Positions 9,458 to 18,298 of a stretch of 64,000 bases of DNA are shown here, piece after piece. The translations under genes were made by a program, and so were the position numbers. Every line of letters begins with the position of its first letter. Position 1 is the first letter of the stretch. The notes below the pieces were generated by a model that ran no database searches, had not been told where the DNA came from, and was given only the letters and a program-made list of their open reading frames with translations. Where the stretch lies: assembly GCF_001431295.2 (NCBI RefSeq), contig NZ_LKAJ02000001.1:2046001-2110000 (forward strand), in the 5' to 3' direction. Source of the stretch: Candidatus Berkiella aquae. Its GTDB lineage: Bacteria; Pseudomonadota; Gammaproteobacteria; Berkiellales; Berkiellaceae.

Positions 9458-9541
9458 GGTAATCCTAAATCAAATACATGTCATTTTCATCATAGAGCAC
9501 ATTTATCTTGAAATACAACATCAAGAGAATATGCAATAAAC

Positions 9542-11347
9542 CTAAAATGCCCAGCAATAACAACCGCCCCAACTGGGTGATATCATTATCTCATGTCGAT
9601 GATGATGGTTATGATGATGTTGCTGACAGGTTGCATGAGAAATAAGGGTTTTATTCTGACCATACGTCCCATAAAGCGCCAGTGGTGACCAATCAGGGCT
9701 GACCGCTGGCAATGGTGGATTCAACTCAGAAAATTCATCAGAGGCATGAACGACTTCTCCACCGACTATCGTCAACACAGAGACAATCTCTTTTATATCT
9801 TCTTCACCAACCGTGAAATAATCTTTAGAAAGTACGGCACAATCTGCTAATTGATTTTCGACAAATGAGCCCTTTTTATTCTCTTCATTAGAAAACCAAG
9901 CACTTCCTTTGGTATAAAGAGTCAATGCTTCTTCTCTAGATAAAATATTAGATTCATCATAGAGTTTTTCACCACCAATAGACTTACCAGCCGTTATCCA
10001 ATATAAACATAACCAGGGATTATAACTAGAAACGCGTGTCGCATCGGTACCTAAGCCAACGGGGATCTCTGCGTTTAAGATTTTTTTAACCGGTGGCGTG
10101 TGTAGCGTCTTCGTTTTACCGTAACGGTCGATAAAGTATTCCCCTTGAAACGCCATACGATTTTGAATGGCAATCCCCCCACCGAGTTTATTAACTCTTT
10201 CTATAGAATGATCTGAAATCGTTTCAGCATGGTCAAAAAACCAATTTAATCCCTTTAAAGAGGCTTGACGGTCTATCGTTTCAAACACCGTCAATGCACG
10301 GGCGATAGATTCATCATACGTTGCATGCAGCCTAAATGGCCAGCGGCTTTGCGCTAATAAACTAACAACCGGTTCAAGCTCCTTTTCCATTGATTCTGGC
10401 AAATCAGGTCTTGGTTGTAAAAAATCTTCAAAATCAGCAGCTGAAAACACTAACATTTCCCCTGCTCCATTATGATGATAATAATCATTCCCTTGTTGAT
10501 AAGTTGTGGTTTTCGTCCAATGTTGAAAATCTTCTAATTCTTGTTTTGGTTTTTGTGTAAATAAATTATAAGCAATGCGTACCGTTAATTTATTTTCGTT
10601 ATTCAATTTCTCAATCACTTGATAATCTTCAGGATAGCGTTGAAAACCACCGCCGGCATCACAGACACTGGTTACCCCTAATCTATTCAATTCTCGCATG
10701 AAATGTAAAGTTGAATTAACTTGATCTGCTTCACTGAGTTTAGGCCCCATCGCTAAGGCAGAATATAAAATCACTGCATTAGGGTGAGCAATCAGTAAAC
10801 CTGTGGGATTACCATTTGCATCTCGTTCTATTTTAGTGCCGGGTAGCTCTTGAGTATTTTTATCATAACCAATGGCATGTAACGCAGCCTTGTTTAACAA
10901 GGCACTGTCATATAAATGCAGGATAAACACCGGTGTTTCGTTGGATGCTTCATTAATTTCTTTTAACGTTGGCATTCGTCTTTCTTTAAATTGAAACTCG
11001 TTCCAACCACCAACCACTCTGACCCATTGTGGTGGTGGAGTCCTTCGCGCTTGCTCTTTTAACATCATTAGCGCATCACCAAGTGTTTTTACCCCATCCC
11101 AACGCAATTCCATATTAAAATTGAGTCCTCCACGAATCAGATGTAGATGTGAATCATTTAAACCAGGAATAACCGTTTTGCTTTTTAAATCTATTTTACG
11201 AGTGTTACTATCTGCGAGCTTCATGATGTCTTGATCACTGCCAAACTTAATAAAAGTCTTATTCTTAATTGCTGCGGCAGAAATGTTTTTTCCAAAAGTA
11301 CCGTAACCTTGAATATTGCCATTATAAATGATGAGATCGACTGACAT
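9542..11347 (-). CDS. Amidohydrolase family protein (YtcJ/Amidohydro_3 type)
   Basis: A 601-residue metal-dependent hydrolase of the amidohydrolase superfamily. It shows the N-terminal beta-sandwich (IIYNGNIQGYG), the metal-binding HxH after strand 1 (NDSHLHLIRGG), a His in RLHATYDES, HAET in the centre and the late Asp motif GLGTDATR. YtcJ-type members hydrolyse amide or imide bonds; the substrate is unknown here. The ATG at 11347 is chosen over one six codons upstream because CTGGAGG sits 5 bases ahead of it. The C-terminal tail is unusual: a His/Asn-rich stretch (HHHNHHHRHE) followed by a Cys/Trp-rich end, perhaps metal binding. Confidence 0.85.
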   Translation of the reverse strand: MSVDLIIYNGNIQGYGTFGKNISAAAIKNKTFIKFGSDQDIMKLADSNTRKIDLKSKTVIPGLNDSHLHLIRGGLNFNMELRWDGVKTLGDALMMLKEQARRTPPPQWVRVVGGWNEFQFKERRMPTLKEINEASNETPVFILHLYDSALLNKAALHAIGYDKNTQELPGTKIERDANGNPTGLLIAHPNAVILYSALAMGPKLSEADQVNSTLHFMRELNRLGVTSVCDAGGGFQRYPEDYQVIEKLNNENKLTVRIAYNLFTQKPKQELEDFQHWTKTTTYQQGNDYYHHNGAGEMLVFSAADFEDFLQPRPDLPESMEKELEPVVSLLAQSRWPFRLHATYDESIARALTVFETIDRQASLKGLNWFFDHAETISDHSIERVNKLGGGIAIQNRMAFQGEYFIDRYGKTKTLHTPPVKKILNAEIPVGLGTDATRVSSYNPWLCLYWITAGKSIGGEKLYDESNILSREEALTLYTKGSAWFSNEENKKGSFVENQLADCAVLSKDYFTVGEEDIKEIVSVLTIVGGEVVHASDEFSELNPPLPAVSPDWSPLALYGTYGQNKTLISHATCQQHHHNHHHRHEIMISPSWGGCYCWAF

Positions 11348-11530
11348 CTTGGCCTCCAGAATCATTTATTTTAGGTGCATAAACACGACAGATATTTAAA
11401 TTCATTAAAAAAGTATATATGAGATAACGACTATAAAAACACTCAGTATAAAAATTGACAACCATTTAAACTAAAGCACCTTACCTATAACGGCGATACT
11501 ATTATAAATGTAGGAAAAATCTGCAAAGAA

Positions 11531-12724
11531 ATGGATATCACAACCCTTATCTCTCAATTAAATCCCTTAGCCATTTGCGGCATTCTTTTAATCCTGGGAC
11601 TTATTGGTGGCCAGATCACACGATTAATTCGCTTTATACCTAAGATCACAGGATATATTGCCGTAGGATTTATTGTCGGCCCTGGATTATTAAACATCGT
11701 GAACCAATCTGTTTTGCATGACATTAAAATTCTTATCGATATTTCACTTGGATTAATTCTTTTTAACTTAGGGCGCCAATTAGATTTTACTTGGCTAAAA
11801 CATGATTTAAGCCTGCTTTATATGTCTATCACCGAATCACTCTTAACCTTTGTTACTGTATTTATTGCATTTATTTGGATGAATTTTTCAATATTAGCTG
11901 CCTCTTTTGCGGCATCCATTGCTATCACAACTTCCCCCGCTGTTATCATGCTAATAGCAAACGATCTTTCTTCAGAAGGCCCTGTAACCAGAAGAACATT
12001 AATGCTAACGAGTTTAAATAATTTTTGGGGGCTTATTTTATTCACTTTGTTGATTCCTTTTGCCAATCCTAAAATACATGGCGCGCTCCCCATTTTAGCT
12101 GATTATGCTTATAAATTTTTTGGTGCATTAATCTTTGTGCTCGCGATTTTTAGTGTTTGCGTATTCATTGGCAAGCTTATTACCAAAACCAAACTCAATC
12201 AAATTGTGCTCTTTGTTGGTATGATTTTAATTACTATCAGTCTTGCTAAATCTATTGATCTCTCAGTTAAACTATCACTTTTTCTTTTTGGTGTTATGGT
12301 ACGAAATCTAGATTTTAAACACATTTTTATTGAAGTTGACTTTGAATGGGGTATCCATTTAGCTTTTATCCTTTTATTTGTTATCACTGGTATGCAAATC
12401 AATCTTCATGGCATTGTTAATTATACCTTTGCCGTCTTCGCATTTATTAGCTTACGTTTATTAGCGAAAAGTGCCGGCATTTGGTTATTGGCCAAAAAGA
12501 GTCGATTAACTTCAAAGCAAACGTTTTCGATTGGTCTTGCATTAACCCCGATGGCGGGGGTTACCATTGGCATGCTAAGCACGCTTACCGATTTTAATCC
12601 AGAATTTGGCAGCCAATTAACCACTATTATTGCTTCTGCAGTCGCTGTTTTGCATATTTTGGGTCCTATTGCGACTCAGTATGCTTTTATTCGTTCCAAT
12701 GAAACATTAATTAATAGAATGTAA
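11531..12724 (+). CDS. Cation:proton antiporter, CPA2/Kef-like membrane domain
   Basis: A 397-residue integral membrane protein with about 12 hydrophobic segments and no soluble regulatory domain. Features include an early Gly-rich segment (LILGLIGGQITRLI, then IPKITGYIAVGFIVGPG) typical of KefB/NapA-like exchangers, ITTSPAVIMLI in the middle and GLALTPMAGVTIGM near the end. It probably exchanges Na+ or K+ for protons across the inner membrane. The lack of a RCK/TrkA-N domain separates it from KefB/KefC. The next gene starts 11 bases downstream, so the pair is likely one transcript. Confidence 0.83.
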   Translation: MDITTLISQLNPLAICGILLILGLIGGQITRLIRFIPKITGYIAVGFIVGPGLLNIVNQSVLHDIKILIDISLGLILFNLGRQLDFTWLKHDLSLLYMSITESLLTFVTVFIAFIWMNFSILAASFAASIAITTSPAVIMLIANDLSSEGPVTRRTLMLTSLNNFWGLILFTLLIPFANPKIHGALPILADYAYKFFGALIFVLAIFSVCVFIGKLITKTKLNQIVLFVGMILITISLAKSIDLSVKLSLFLFGVMVRNLDFKHIFIEVDFEWGIHLAFILLFVITGMQINLHGIVNYTFAVFAFISLRLLAKSAGIWLLAKKSRLTSKQTFSIGLALTPMAGVTIGMLSTLTDFNPEFGSQLTTIIASAVAVLHILGPIATQYAFIRSNETLINRM

Positions 12725-12735
12725 ATGGATGGGTT

Positions 12736-13899
12736 ATGAGTCATCTACAATCATTTAAAGGCGCCAGCTTCCCAACCATCGGTGTTGAATTAGAGTTACA
12801 ACTCATCAATTTATTTAATTTTAATCTTGCAACCGAAGCACAAGATTTTTTACGACGCCTTTCACAACGACAACACTCAGGTGAAATCAAACCCGAAATA
12901 ACCCAAGCCATGATTGAAATTAATAGTTCAATTCATGAAAACTATACCTCTTTAAATACGGAACTTATATTATTACGTAATTTAATCGCCGATGAAGCGC
13001 AAAAAACACACATTGGCGTTTGCGGTGGCGGCACCCATCCTTTTCAAAAATGGAAACATCAACGCATTTATGAAACAGAACGCTTTGCCAATGTCTCAGA
13101 GCAATATGGTTATTTAGCAAAACAATTTACGGTCTTTGGCCAGCATATCCACATTGCTTGTCCCAATGGGGATGATGCACTTTATCTTTGTCATGCCTTA
13201 GCACAATACATTCCTCACTTTATTGTCTTAACAGCCGCCTCTCCTTTCCAGCAAGGCGTTGATACCTCTTTTGATTGCTCGCGCCTTGGCGTGATCAATG
13301 CTTTCCCTTTGAGTGGCACCCCTCCGTGGATTTTGAAATGGTCTGAATTTGAAAAGTATTTTGATTATCTTTATGAACTCGATATCGTTAAAAGTATGAA
13401 AGACTTTTACTGGGATATTAGGCCAAAGCCTGAATATAGTACGATTGAAATCAGGATATGTGATACCCCTCTTACAGTTGAAAAGGCCGCTGAAGTTGCA
13501 GCTTACGCTCAGTTACTGGTTTATTGGCTATTAGATAAAAAACCGCGCATTGACAAAGAGCTTTACACAACTTATTTAATCAATCGCTTTAGAGCAGCGC
13601 GTTATGGCTTTGGTGCTATTTTAGTCGATTCTCTTAAAGGAAGACATGTCCCATTACTACAAGATATTTTAATGACCTGTGATACATTAGAAAGTTATGC
13701 TATCACCCTTAAAAGTGGCATCGCCTTAAACCGCATCCGCGAAACTACCTTAAAGCGGCACAACGGGGCTACATGGCTGCGGGCACAATATCAACAATTT
13801 GAAATCTTAGAAAATACGGTTAGAAGCCAAGCCAATCTCTGGATGCAAGATGATGCTTACCAGTTAGGCGAGCCATTTTCAAATTCTAAGATATTATGA
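12736..13899 (+). CDS. Glutamate-cysteine ligase family 2 protein (YbdK-like), copy 1
   Basis: A 387-residue ATP-dependent carboxylate-amine ligase of the GCS2 family. N-terminal GVELELQLI binds metal/ATP. HIHIACPNGDD and the conserved end of the core (WDIRPKPEYSTIEIRICD) are family hallmarks. E. coli YbdK has weak glutamate-cysteine ligase activity; the true product is unknown. It is probably co-transcribed with the antiporter. Its last 43 bases overlap the 3' end of a second GCS2 gene on the opposite strand, so the two paralogues converge tail to tail. Confidence 0.85.
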   Translation: MSHLQSFKGASFPTIGVELELQLINLFNFNLATEAQDFLRRLSQRQHSGEIKPEITQAMIEINSSIHENYTSLNTELILLRNLIADEAQKTHIGVCGGGTHPFQKWKHQRIYETERFANVSEQYGYLAKQFTVFGQHIHIACPNGDDALYLCHALAQYIPHFIVLTAASPFQQGVDTSFDCSRLGVINAFPLSGTPPWILKWSEFEKYFDYLYELDIVKSMKDFYWDIRPKPEYSTIEIRICDTPLTVEKAAEVAAYAQLLVYWLLDKKPRIDKELYTTYLINRFRAARYGFGAILVDSLKGRHVPLLQDILMTCDTLESYAITLKSGIALNRIRETTLKRHNGATWLRAQYQQFEILENTVRSQANLWMQDDAYQLGEPFSNSKIL

Positions 13900-15032
13900 A
13901 GTACTACCTTCTCTAATGATTGCGATAATTGATATTGCTGACGTTGCCGCTGGGTACTTGTACCTCGTTCAAGAATATTCATAATCGTTAACATATATTC
14001 TTCATATTTTAAGTCGATAATATAGGGTGATAATTTTTGTAGCCAATCCAGAATGTCTTGCTTAATTAATTTTAAATTACCTGAACCGGATATAATAATT
14101 TCTGCATTCAAACCATAACGCATAACACGCCATTTATTTTCTCGTGACATCCATGATTCTGGCAATTGTACTTGATCAATCCAATCTCCATTATCACGAA
14201 ACCAATGAGCGAGAAGATGAATAAAGGCAACTAAGGCCATCGTTTCATCTAAAGTGGCCAAACCATCACAAACTCTTATTTCTAAAGTACCAAATGCCGG
14301 GCTTGGACGAATATCCCACCATAAATCTTTTAGTGATTTAATCGCTTCAGATTTAATTAAGGTATGATAAAGATTTTCAAAGCCACGCCAATTTTTTACA
14401 CAGTAGGGTTGCCCTGCGGTAGGTAATGCTTCATATGTTGTCGGCCTGCATGAAGCAAGCCCTGTATCATTGCCTTGCCAAAACGGTGAACTCGAAGATA
14501 ATGCAAGCAAGTGCGGCATAAAGTGCATAAAAAAATTATTAAATCGAATACACTCATCCCCATTTTTCATCCCTAAATGGACATGCATACCAAAAACCGT
14601 CATACGACGCGTTAACCATTGGTTGCGATCAATTAATTCGTAGTAACGCTGTGTTGGAGAAATAATGCAATCTGAATACTTGGCAAAGGGATGACAACCG
14701 GTTGAAGCATATTTTATTCCTAAGCTTTTACCTAATAAATCTAAATGTCTCAATGAACGCTTTAAATCTGCTTTTGCTTCATGTGTGTTGCCGCAAATAT
14801 CGGTAATCACTTCGATGGTACTTAAATAAAATTCCTGTTTAATTTTAGGATTCAAGTAAGATTCATCGAGTAAAATGCCACCTTTAGGGGTTAGATCGAG
14901 TGTTTTATCATCAATCAACTGTAATTCAATCTCTACGCCTAACGTCAGATCTTCACTTTCATTGAAGATCATTTCATGTGGTATCTCAGATAACTTGGAT
15001 GGTGTGATCTCTAAGGCAAGCTGCTCAATCAT
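13857..15032 (-). CDS. Glutamate-cysteine ligase family 2 protein (YbdK-like), copy 2
   Basis: A 391-residue paralogue of the convergent copy 1. It carries GVEIELQLID at residues 32-41, VHLGMKNGDE, the substrate segment SSSPFWQGNDTG and WDIRPSPAFGTLEIRVCD. Same fold and likely chemistry (ATP-dependent ligation to a carboxylate, glutamate-like substrate). AAGGAAAAATAG precedes the ATG. Compared with copy 1 it has about 25 extra N-terminal residues. The two genes share 43 bases at their 3' ends, and they differ enough to suggest an old duplication or independent gain. Confidence 0.85.
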   Translation of the reverse strand: MIEQLALEITPSKLSEIPHEMIFNESEDLTLGVEIELQLIDDKTLDLTPKGGILLDESYLNPKIKQEFYLSTIEVITDICGNTHEAKADLKRSLRHLDLLGKSLGIKYASTGCHPFAKYSDCIISPTQRYYELIDRNQWLTRRMTVFGMHVHLGMKNGDECIRFNNFFMHFMPHLLALSSSSPFWQGNDTGLASCRPTTYEALPTAGQPYCVKNWRGFENLYHTLIKSEAIKSLKDLWWDIRPSPAFGTLEIRVCDGLATLDETMALVAFIHLLAHWFRDNGDWIDQVQLPESWMSRENKWRVMRYGLNAEIIISGSGNLKLIKQDILDWLQKLSPYIIDLKYEEYMLTIMNILERGTSTQRQRQQYQLSQSLEKVVLHNILEFENGSPNW

Positions 15033-15078
15033 CTATTTTTCCTTACGATACTTGATGTGATTTACCCATGCATATCAT

Positions 15079-15133
15079 CATTCAAATCTCTGCGTTCCAA
15101 TATAATTAGCATTCAAATCATTTTCATTCAAGT
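15079..15133. promoter_or_regulatory. Three CATTCAAAT-like direct repeats in a divergent promoter region
   Basis: CATTCAAAT occurs at 15079-15087 and 15110-15118, and CATTCAAGT at 15125-15133, between the GCS2 copy 2 gene (minus) and the MarR gene (plus). Repeated short motifs in this position could be binding sites for the neighbouring MarR protein, though MarR sites are usually palindromic. Confidence 0.3.
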
Positions 15134-15228
15134 TTTTGGTATTAAATTAATTTGAGTAATTAACTACTTTTTATTCAATAAGCAGAATGGTAAAATGATG
15201 AAAAAGTGGCATTTAAACTGGATACTGA

Positions 15229-15729
15229 ATGGATTTGTTAGATTCAATTCCGCTGGCAGAACAAGCACTTCCCGAAGAACACACTTCTGAAATCAAGTTA
15301 CCAAACTATCCTAAGCGGATTTTTCTCGCACTACGCTCTATTATGCAATCGATGGATTCGCATTCACGAAAATTAAATAAGCTGTTTGATATTACGGTTC
15401 CACAAATAGTTTGCTTGTATGAAATTTTCGAAAGGGGTGCAATGACCATTTCAGTACTTGCAAAAAGTATTCATCTTACACCCAGCACTTTAGTCGGCGT
15501 TATTGATAGATTAGAAGAAAAAAAACTCGTTACGCGAATGAGGGACGTTGCTGATAGACGAGCTATTTTTATCGATATTACCGATAAAGGAAGAGATTTT
15601 GTAAAAAATGTACCACAACTAATGCACAATCGGCTCTACGGCAGCTTACAATCACTTTCAGAAAGTGAACAAATTCTCATTGCAAATTCGCTTGAATTGC
15701 TCGTCCATCTACTGGAGCAACCTAATTAA
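15229..15729 (+). CDS. MarR-family transcriptional regulator
   Basis: A 166-residue winged-helix DNA-binding protein. The recognition helix region (ISVLAKSIHLTPSTLVGVIDRLEEKKLVTR) and the wing with DRRAIFIDITDKG are typical MarR. It likely acts as a dimeric repressor responding to small aromatic or oxidant ligands, perhaps controlling the divergent GCS2 ligase gene or itself. The last 4 bases overlap the convergent DUF1543 gene. Confidence 0.9.
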   Translation: MDLLDSIPLAEQALPEEHTSEIKLPNYPKRIFLALRSIMQSMDSHSRKLNKLFDITVPQIVCLYEIFERGAMTISVLAKSIHLTPSTLVGVIDRLEEKKLVTRMRDVADRRAIFIDITDKGRDFVKNVPQLMHNRLYGSLQSLSESEQILIANSLELLVHLLEQPN

Positions 15730-16280
15730 GCCGATACTTTCAACGCTTCCGCTTTTTCTAAAATATCCGGTAGCGTCAATTTTCGATAGTATGATTCGAT
15801 AGTTAAGTGACAAGGTTTAGTGGTTGGAATTAATTCGATGGTATAAGGCCCTATATGCTCAACCGCTAAAATATCATCGACACTTAAATGATCATCACTA
15901 TGTTGTTGCAACATACCAACACATAACTCTTCTTTTGCGCGCGCTAAACCGTCTATTCGTGAAGTCGCGACATAAAAATTGGTTTCGTGCTTTTCCCCAA
16001 ACAAACCCTCTTGATAACCACCAAAATTGGCAAAATACAGTGTTTTGTCACCTTCTTGCTTTTGATAATACTCACGAATCACAACTTCATGCCCATCAAC
16101 ATATTTCAATTCAACGGAAGAATCGATATGCAAACTTTTGGTTATTTTACCAAACCATTGATTCACTAATTGCGGATAAAGTGCTTCTAAAGATTCACCG
16201 ATAGCAAATACCACATCATGTAATTCAATATGACAACCAGGTGCACGTCCACCTAATAAAACCGCGTATAATTTGAGCAT
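15726..16280 (-). CDS. DUF1543 domain protein
   Basis: A 184-residue cytosolic protein of the DUF1543 family, recognised by LYAVLLGGRAPGCHIELHDV at the N-terminus and YFANFGGYQEGLFGEKHE in the middle. The function is unknown. The ATG at 16280 follows GGAGGATGAG at good spacing, so an upstream in-frame TTG is not used. It is divergent from the sorbosone-dehydrogenase-like gene across an interval that holds two inverted repeats. Confidence 0.8.
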   Translation of the reverse strand: MLKLYAVLLGGRAPGCHIELHDVVFAIGESLEALYPQLVNQWFGKITKSLHIDSSVELKYVDGHEVVIREYYQKQEGDKTLYFANFGGYQEGLFGEKHETNFYVATSRIDGLARAKEELCVGMLQQHSDDHLSVDDILAVEHIGPYTIELIPTTKPCHLTIESYYRKLTLPDILEKAEALKVSA

Positions 16281-16321
16281 CTCATCCTCCAAAACAGCAG
16301 TACTTCAACATTCTAACGAAA

Positions 16322-16353
16322 TTTACCCTAGGTAAAAACGTTATAGCATAACG
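16322..16353. promoter_or_regulatory. Two adjacent inverted repeats between divergent genes
   Basis: TTTACC-CTA-GGTAAA (16322-16336) is followed two bases later by CGTTAT-AGC-ATAACG (16339-16353). Both are perfect 6-bp arms around a 3-base centre. They lie 42 to 73 bases from the DUF1543 start and 70 to 101 bases from the sorbosone-dehydrogenase-like start, a fitting place for operators. Confidence 0.4.
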
Positions 16354-16422
16354 TGATTGGTTGGTTAACTTTGAATTTTAATGTTTTAGTTCAAGGTAAT
16401 GGATTAAATTAAAACAATTTGG

Positions 16423-17535
16423 ATGTCAAACTTGAAGCGCTACCTTATATTACTTGGACTCATCACCGTATTTTCTGCTGCTTGCGATCGGGAAAAATTA
16501 CCTCCCATCGAGAATATCAAGTTACCCCCAGGTTTCAAAATTGAGGTTTTCGCTTACAAAGTTCCTAACGCACGTGGCATGACACTCGGTGATAAGGGCA
16601 CTTTATTTGTTGGCTCTAAAGATCTGGGGACAGTGTATGCCATCATTGATGATCCTCATCACCCTAAAAAGAAAAAAGTACTTGTTATTGCAAGCGGCTT
16701 AAATATGCCTGTCGGTGTTGCATTTAAAGATGGCGCCCTCTATGTCTCAGAGGTCGATAGGATCCTGCGTTATGATGATATTGAAAAAAACTTAAACCAT
16801 CCGCCTAAACCCGCTGTGGTGAATGATACCTTTCCTAGAGAAGATGATCATGGTTGGAAATTTATTGCCTTTGGTCCTGATGGGTGGCTCTATATCCCTG
16901 TTGGAGCCCCCTGTAATGTTTGTCGCTCCGAAGATGCCCGTTTTGCAACCATTATGCGTATGAAGCCTGATGGTAGTAATTTAGAAATTTTTGCTCACGG
17001 CATTAGAAACAGTGTTGGCTTTGATTGGCATCCTAAAACCAAAGATTTATGGTTTACAGATAATGGACGAGATTGGATGGGAGATGATCTCCCTCCCGAT
17101 GAACTTAATCGAGCATCTCATAAAGGATTAGATTTTGGTTTCCCCTATTGCCACGGCAACAGTATTGTTGATCCTGAATTTGGCCAAGGTCATACTTGCG
17201 AGGAATTTACCCAAAGCGTTGTTGAATTAGCACCACATGTCGCAGCGCTTGGCATGCGTTTTTATCATGGCAACCAATTTCCACAAGACTACCAAAATAA
17301 AATCTTCATTGCAGAACATGGTTCATGGAACCGAACAAGTCCCGTTGGATACCGTATCACCATGGTCAACCCAGACTTTGAACCGCAAAAAAGTTATCAC
17401 GTATTTGCCGAAGGCTGGTTACATAATAACGAATCTTGGGGCAGACCGGTGGATGTCCAAGTGATGCCAGATGGCTCTTTACTGGTCTCTGATGATCTGG
17501 CGGATGCTATTTATCGGATTAGCTACGAGAAATAA
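16423..17535 (+). CDS. Sorbosone/glucose dehydrogenase-like beta-propeller lipoprotein
   Basis: A 370-residue exported protein with a lipoprotein signal: hydrophobic stretch LILLGLITVF and lipobox SAAC with Cys21. The mature part is a six-bladed propeller of the PQQ-dependent sugar dehydrogenase / L-sorbosone dehydrogenase family. It shows LPPGFKIEVFA at the start, ANARGMTLG-like first blade, FGPDGWLYIPVGAPCNVC, GIRNSVGFDWHP, WFTDNGRDWMGDD, FIAEHGSWNR and the closing MPDGSLLVSDD. These enzymes oxidise sugar aldehydes in the periplasm, often with PQQ; cofactor and substrate are not proven here. Four Cys in the propeller could form disulfides. Confidence 0.83.
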   Translation: MSNLKRYLILLGLITVFSAACDREKLPPIENIKLPPGFKIEVFAYKVPNARGMTLGDKGTLFVGSKDLGTVYAIIDDPHHPKKKKVLVIASGLNMPVGVAFKDGALYVSEVDRILRYDDIEKNLNHPPKPAVVNDTFPREDDHGWKFIAFGPDGWLYIPVGAPCNVCRSEDARFATIMRMKPDGSNLEIFAHGIRNSVGFDWHPKTKDLWFTDNGRDWMGDDLPPDELNRASHKGLDFGFPYCHGNSIVDPEFGQGHTCEEFTQSVVELAPHVAALGMRFYHGNQFPQDYQNKIFIAEHGSWNRTSPVGYRITMVNPDFEPQKSYHVFAEGWLHNNESWGRPVDVQVMPDGSLLVSDDLADAIYRISYEK

Positions 17536-17557
17536 CCGTAGGATTATCCCTATTTTT

Positions 17558-17605
17558 TCACCTCTCCCTGCGGGAGAGGTCACTGAGCGAAGCGAAGTGG
17601 GTGAT
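17558..17605. repeat. REP-like palindromic intergenic element
   Basis: CCTCTCCC-TGC-GGGAGAGG (17561-17579) is flanked by TTCACC upstream and GGGTGA downstream, with GAGCGAAGCGAAG between. This layout matches a short palindromic repeat type scattered in many bacterial intergenic regions. It lies between convergent genes and may also end transcription. Confidence 0.55.
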
Positions 17606-17622
17606 GGAATCATTAAACGTCA

Positions 17623-18054
17623 TTAAGCAGATTTTACTTGCTGATAAAAATCTGCCCCTGTGATATTCGCTGCCCAATCTTTTTTCATTGGATCAGCTGT
17701 ATGAGCTGCATCTAACCAAAGCGTGTAAAGTGTTTTATTCTCTTCGAGTAAATGCCCTGTCATGGCAACGACTTGCTTACAATGCGGAAAATTAACCGCA
17801 ACTGTAATAGCATTGCCATTGTAAAAACCCGTGATTGGCATAGGAACATTCATATCCGCTTTACAATTCCCAACGGCCGTTGTAAAAGTACCCGTAATTT
17901 TTCCGGTATTTTCTTCTTGGGGATGTAATTCCAGTTTCATGATTGAACCACGTTGATTTTTGTAAATCATTTCCTGTGCAGAGGCCACTTCAGAGCAGCC
18001 CATGCTCAACATACCCAGCACCGTAATAACCAAACCATATTGTAACTGATTCAT
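17623..18054 (-). CDS. Avidin-family lipoprotein
   Basis: A 143-residue exported protein with a lipobox (LSMGC, Cys20) and an avidin-type barrel. Correspondence to streptavidin: N33-x3-S37 (NQRGS) match N23/S27, GTFTTAVG (57-62) matches the Y43/S45 strand with Phe57 and Thr59, TLWL gives Trp113 for W108, W127 for W120 and D135 (ITGAD) for D128. Positions equal to W79 and W92 appear to be Val and Met, so biotin binding may be weaker. Cys64 and Cys92 could form a disulfide as in dimeric avidins. AAGGAATCAAT precedes the ATG. Biotin capture at the cell envelope is inferred from the family. Confidence 0.72.
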   Translation of the reverse strand: MNQLQYGLVITVLGMLSMGCSEVASAQEMIYKNQRGSIMKLELHPQEENTGKITGTFTTAVGNCKADMNVPMPITGFYNGNAITVAVNFPHCKQVVAMTGHLLEENKTLYTLWLDAAHTADPMKKDWAANITGADFYQQVKSA

Positions 18055-18148
18055 ATTGATTCCTTTTTCGAGTAACAACTTAAAACACCGTTAGAGCATA
18101 ACAGGAGTATTGCTGAAGTGCACCCAGGAAAATTACTAGGTACTTTTT

Positions 18149-18268
18149 TCACTGCTACCGCAGTTTTGATTTTAGAAGATTCTTTTACCCCGGGTTCTAC
18201 TCACGTGCCTTACGGCCGTAATGGAGGGAACAGGAAATCTACCTCATAAAGAACCGCGGTAGCGGTGA
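18149..18268. repeat. MITE-like element with imperfect terminal inverted repeats, copy A
   Basis: The left end TCACTGCTACCGCAGTTT (18149-18166) and the right end GAACCGCGGTAGCGGTGA (18251-18268) are inverted repeats with few mismatches. The interior carries CCCCGGGTTC and TGCCTTACGGCC. The left arm and interior recur at 32558-32626, so this is a dispersed family. It fills most of the gap between the avidin-like and LuxR-fusion genes. Confidence 0.55.
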
Positions 18269-18298
18269 CACAAATAAAAGGTTAAAGGTCACTCGTTT

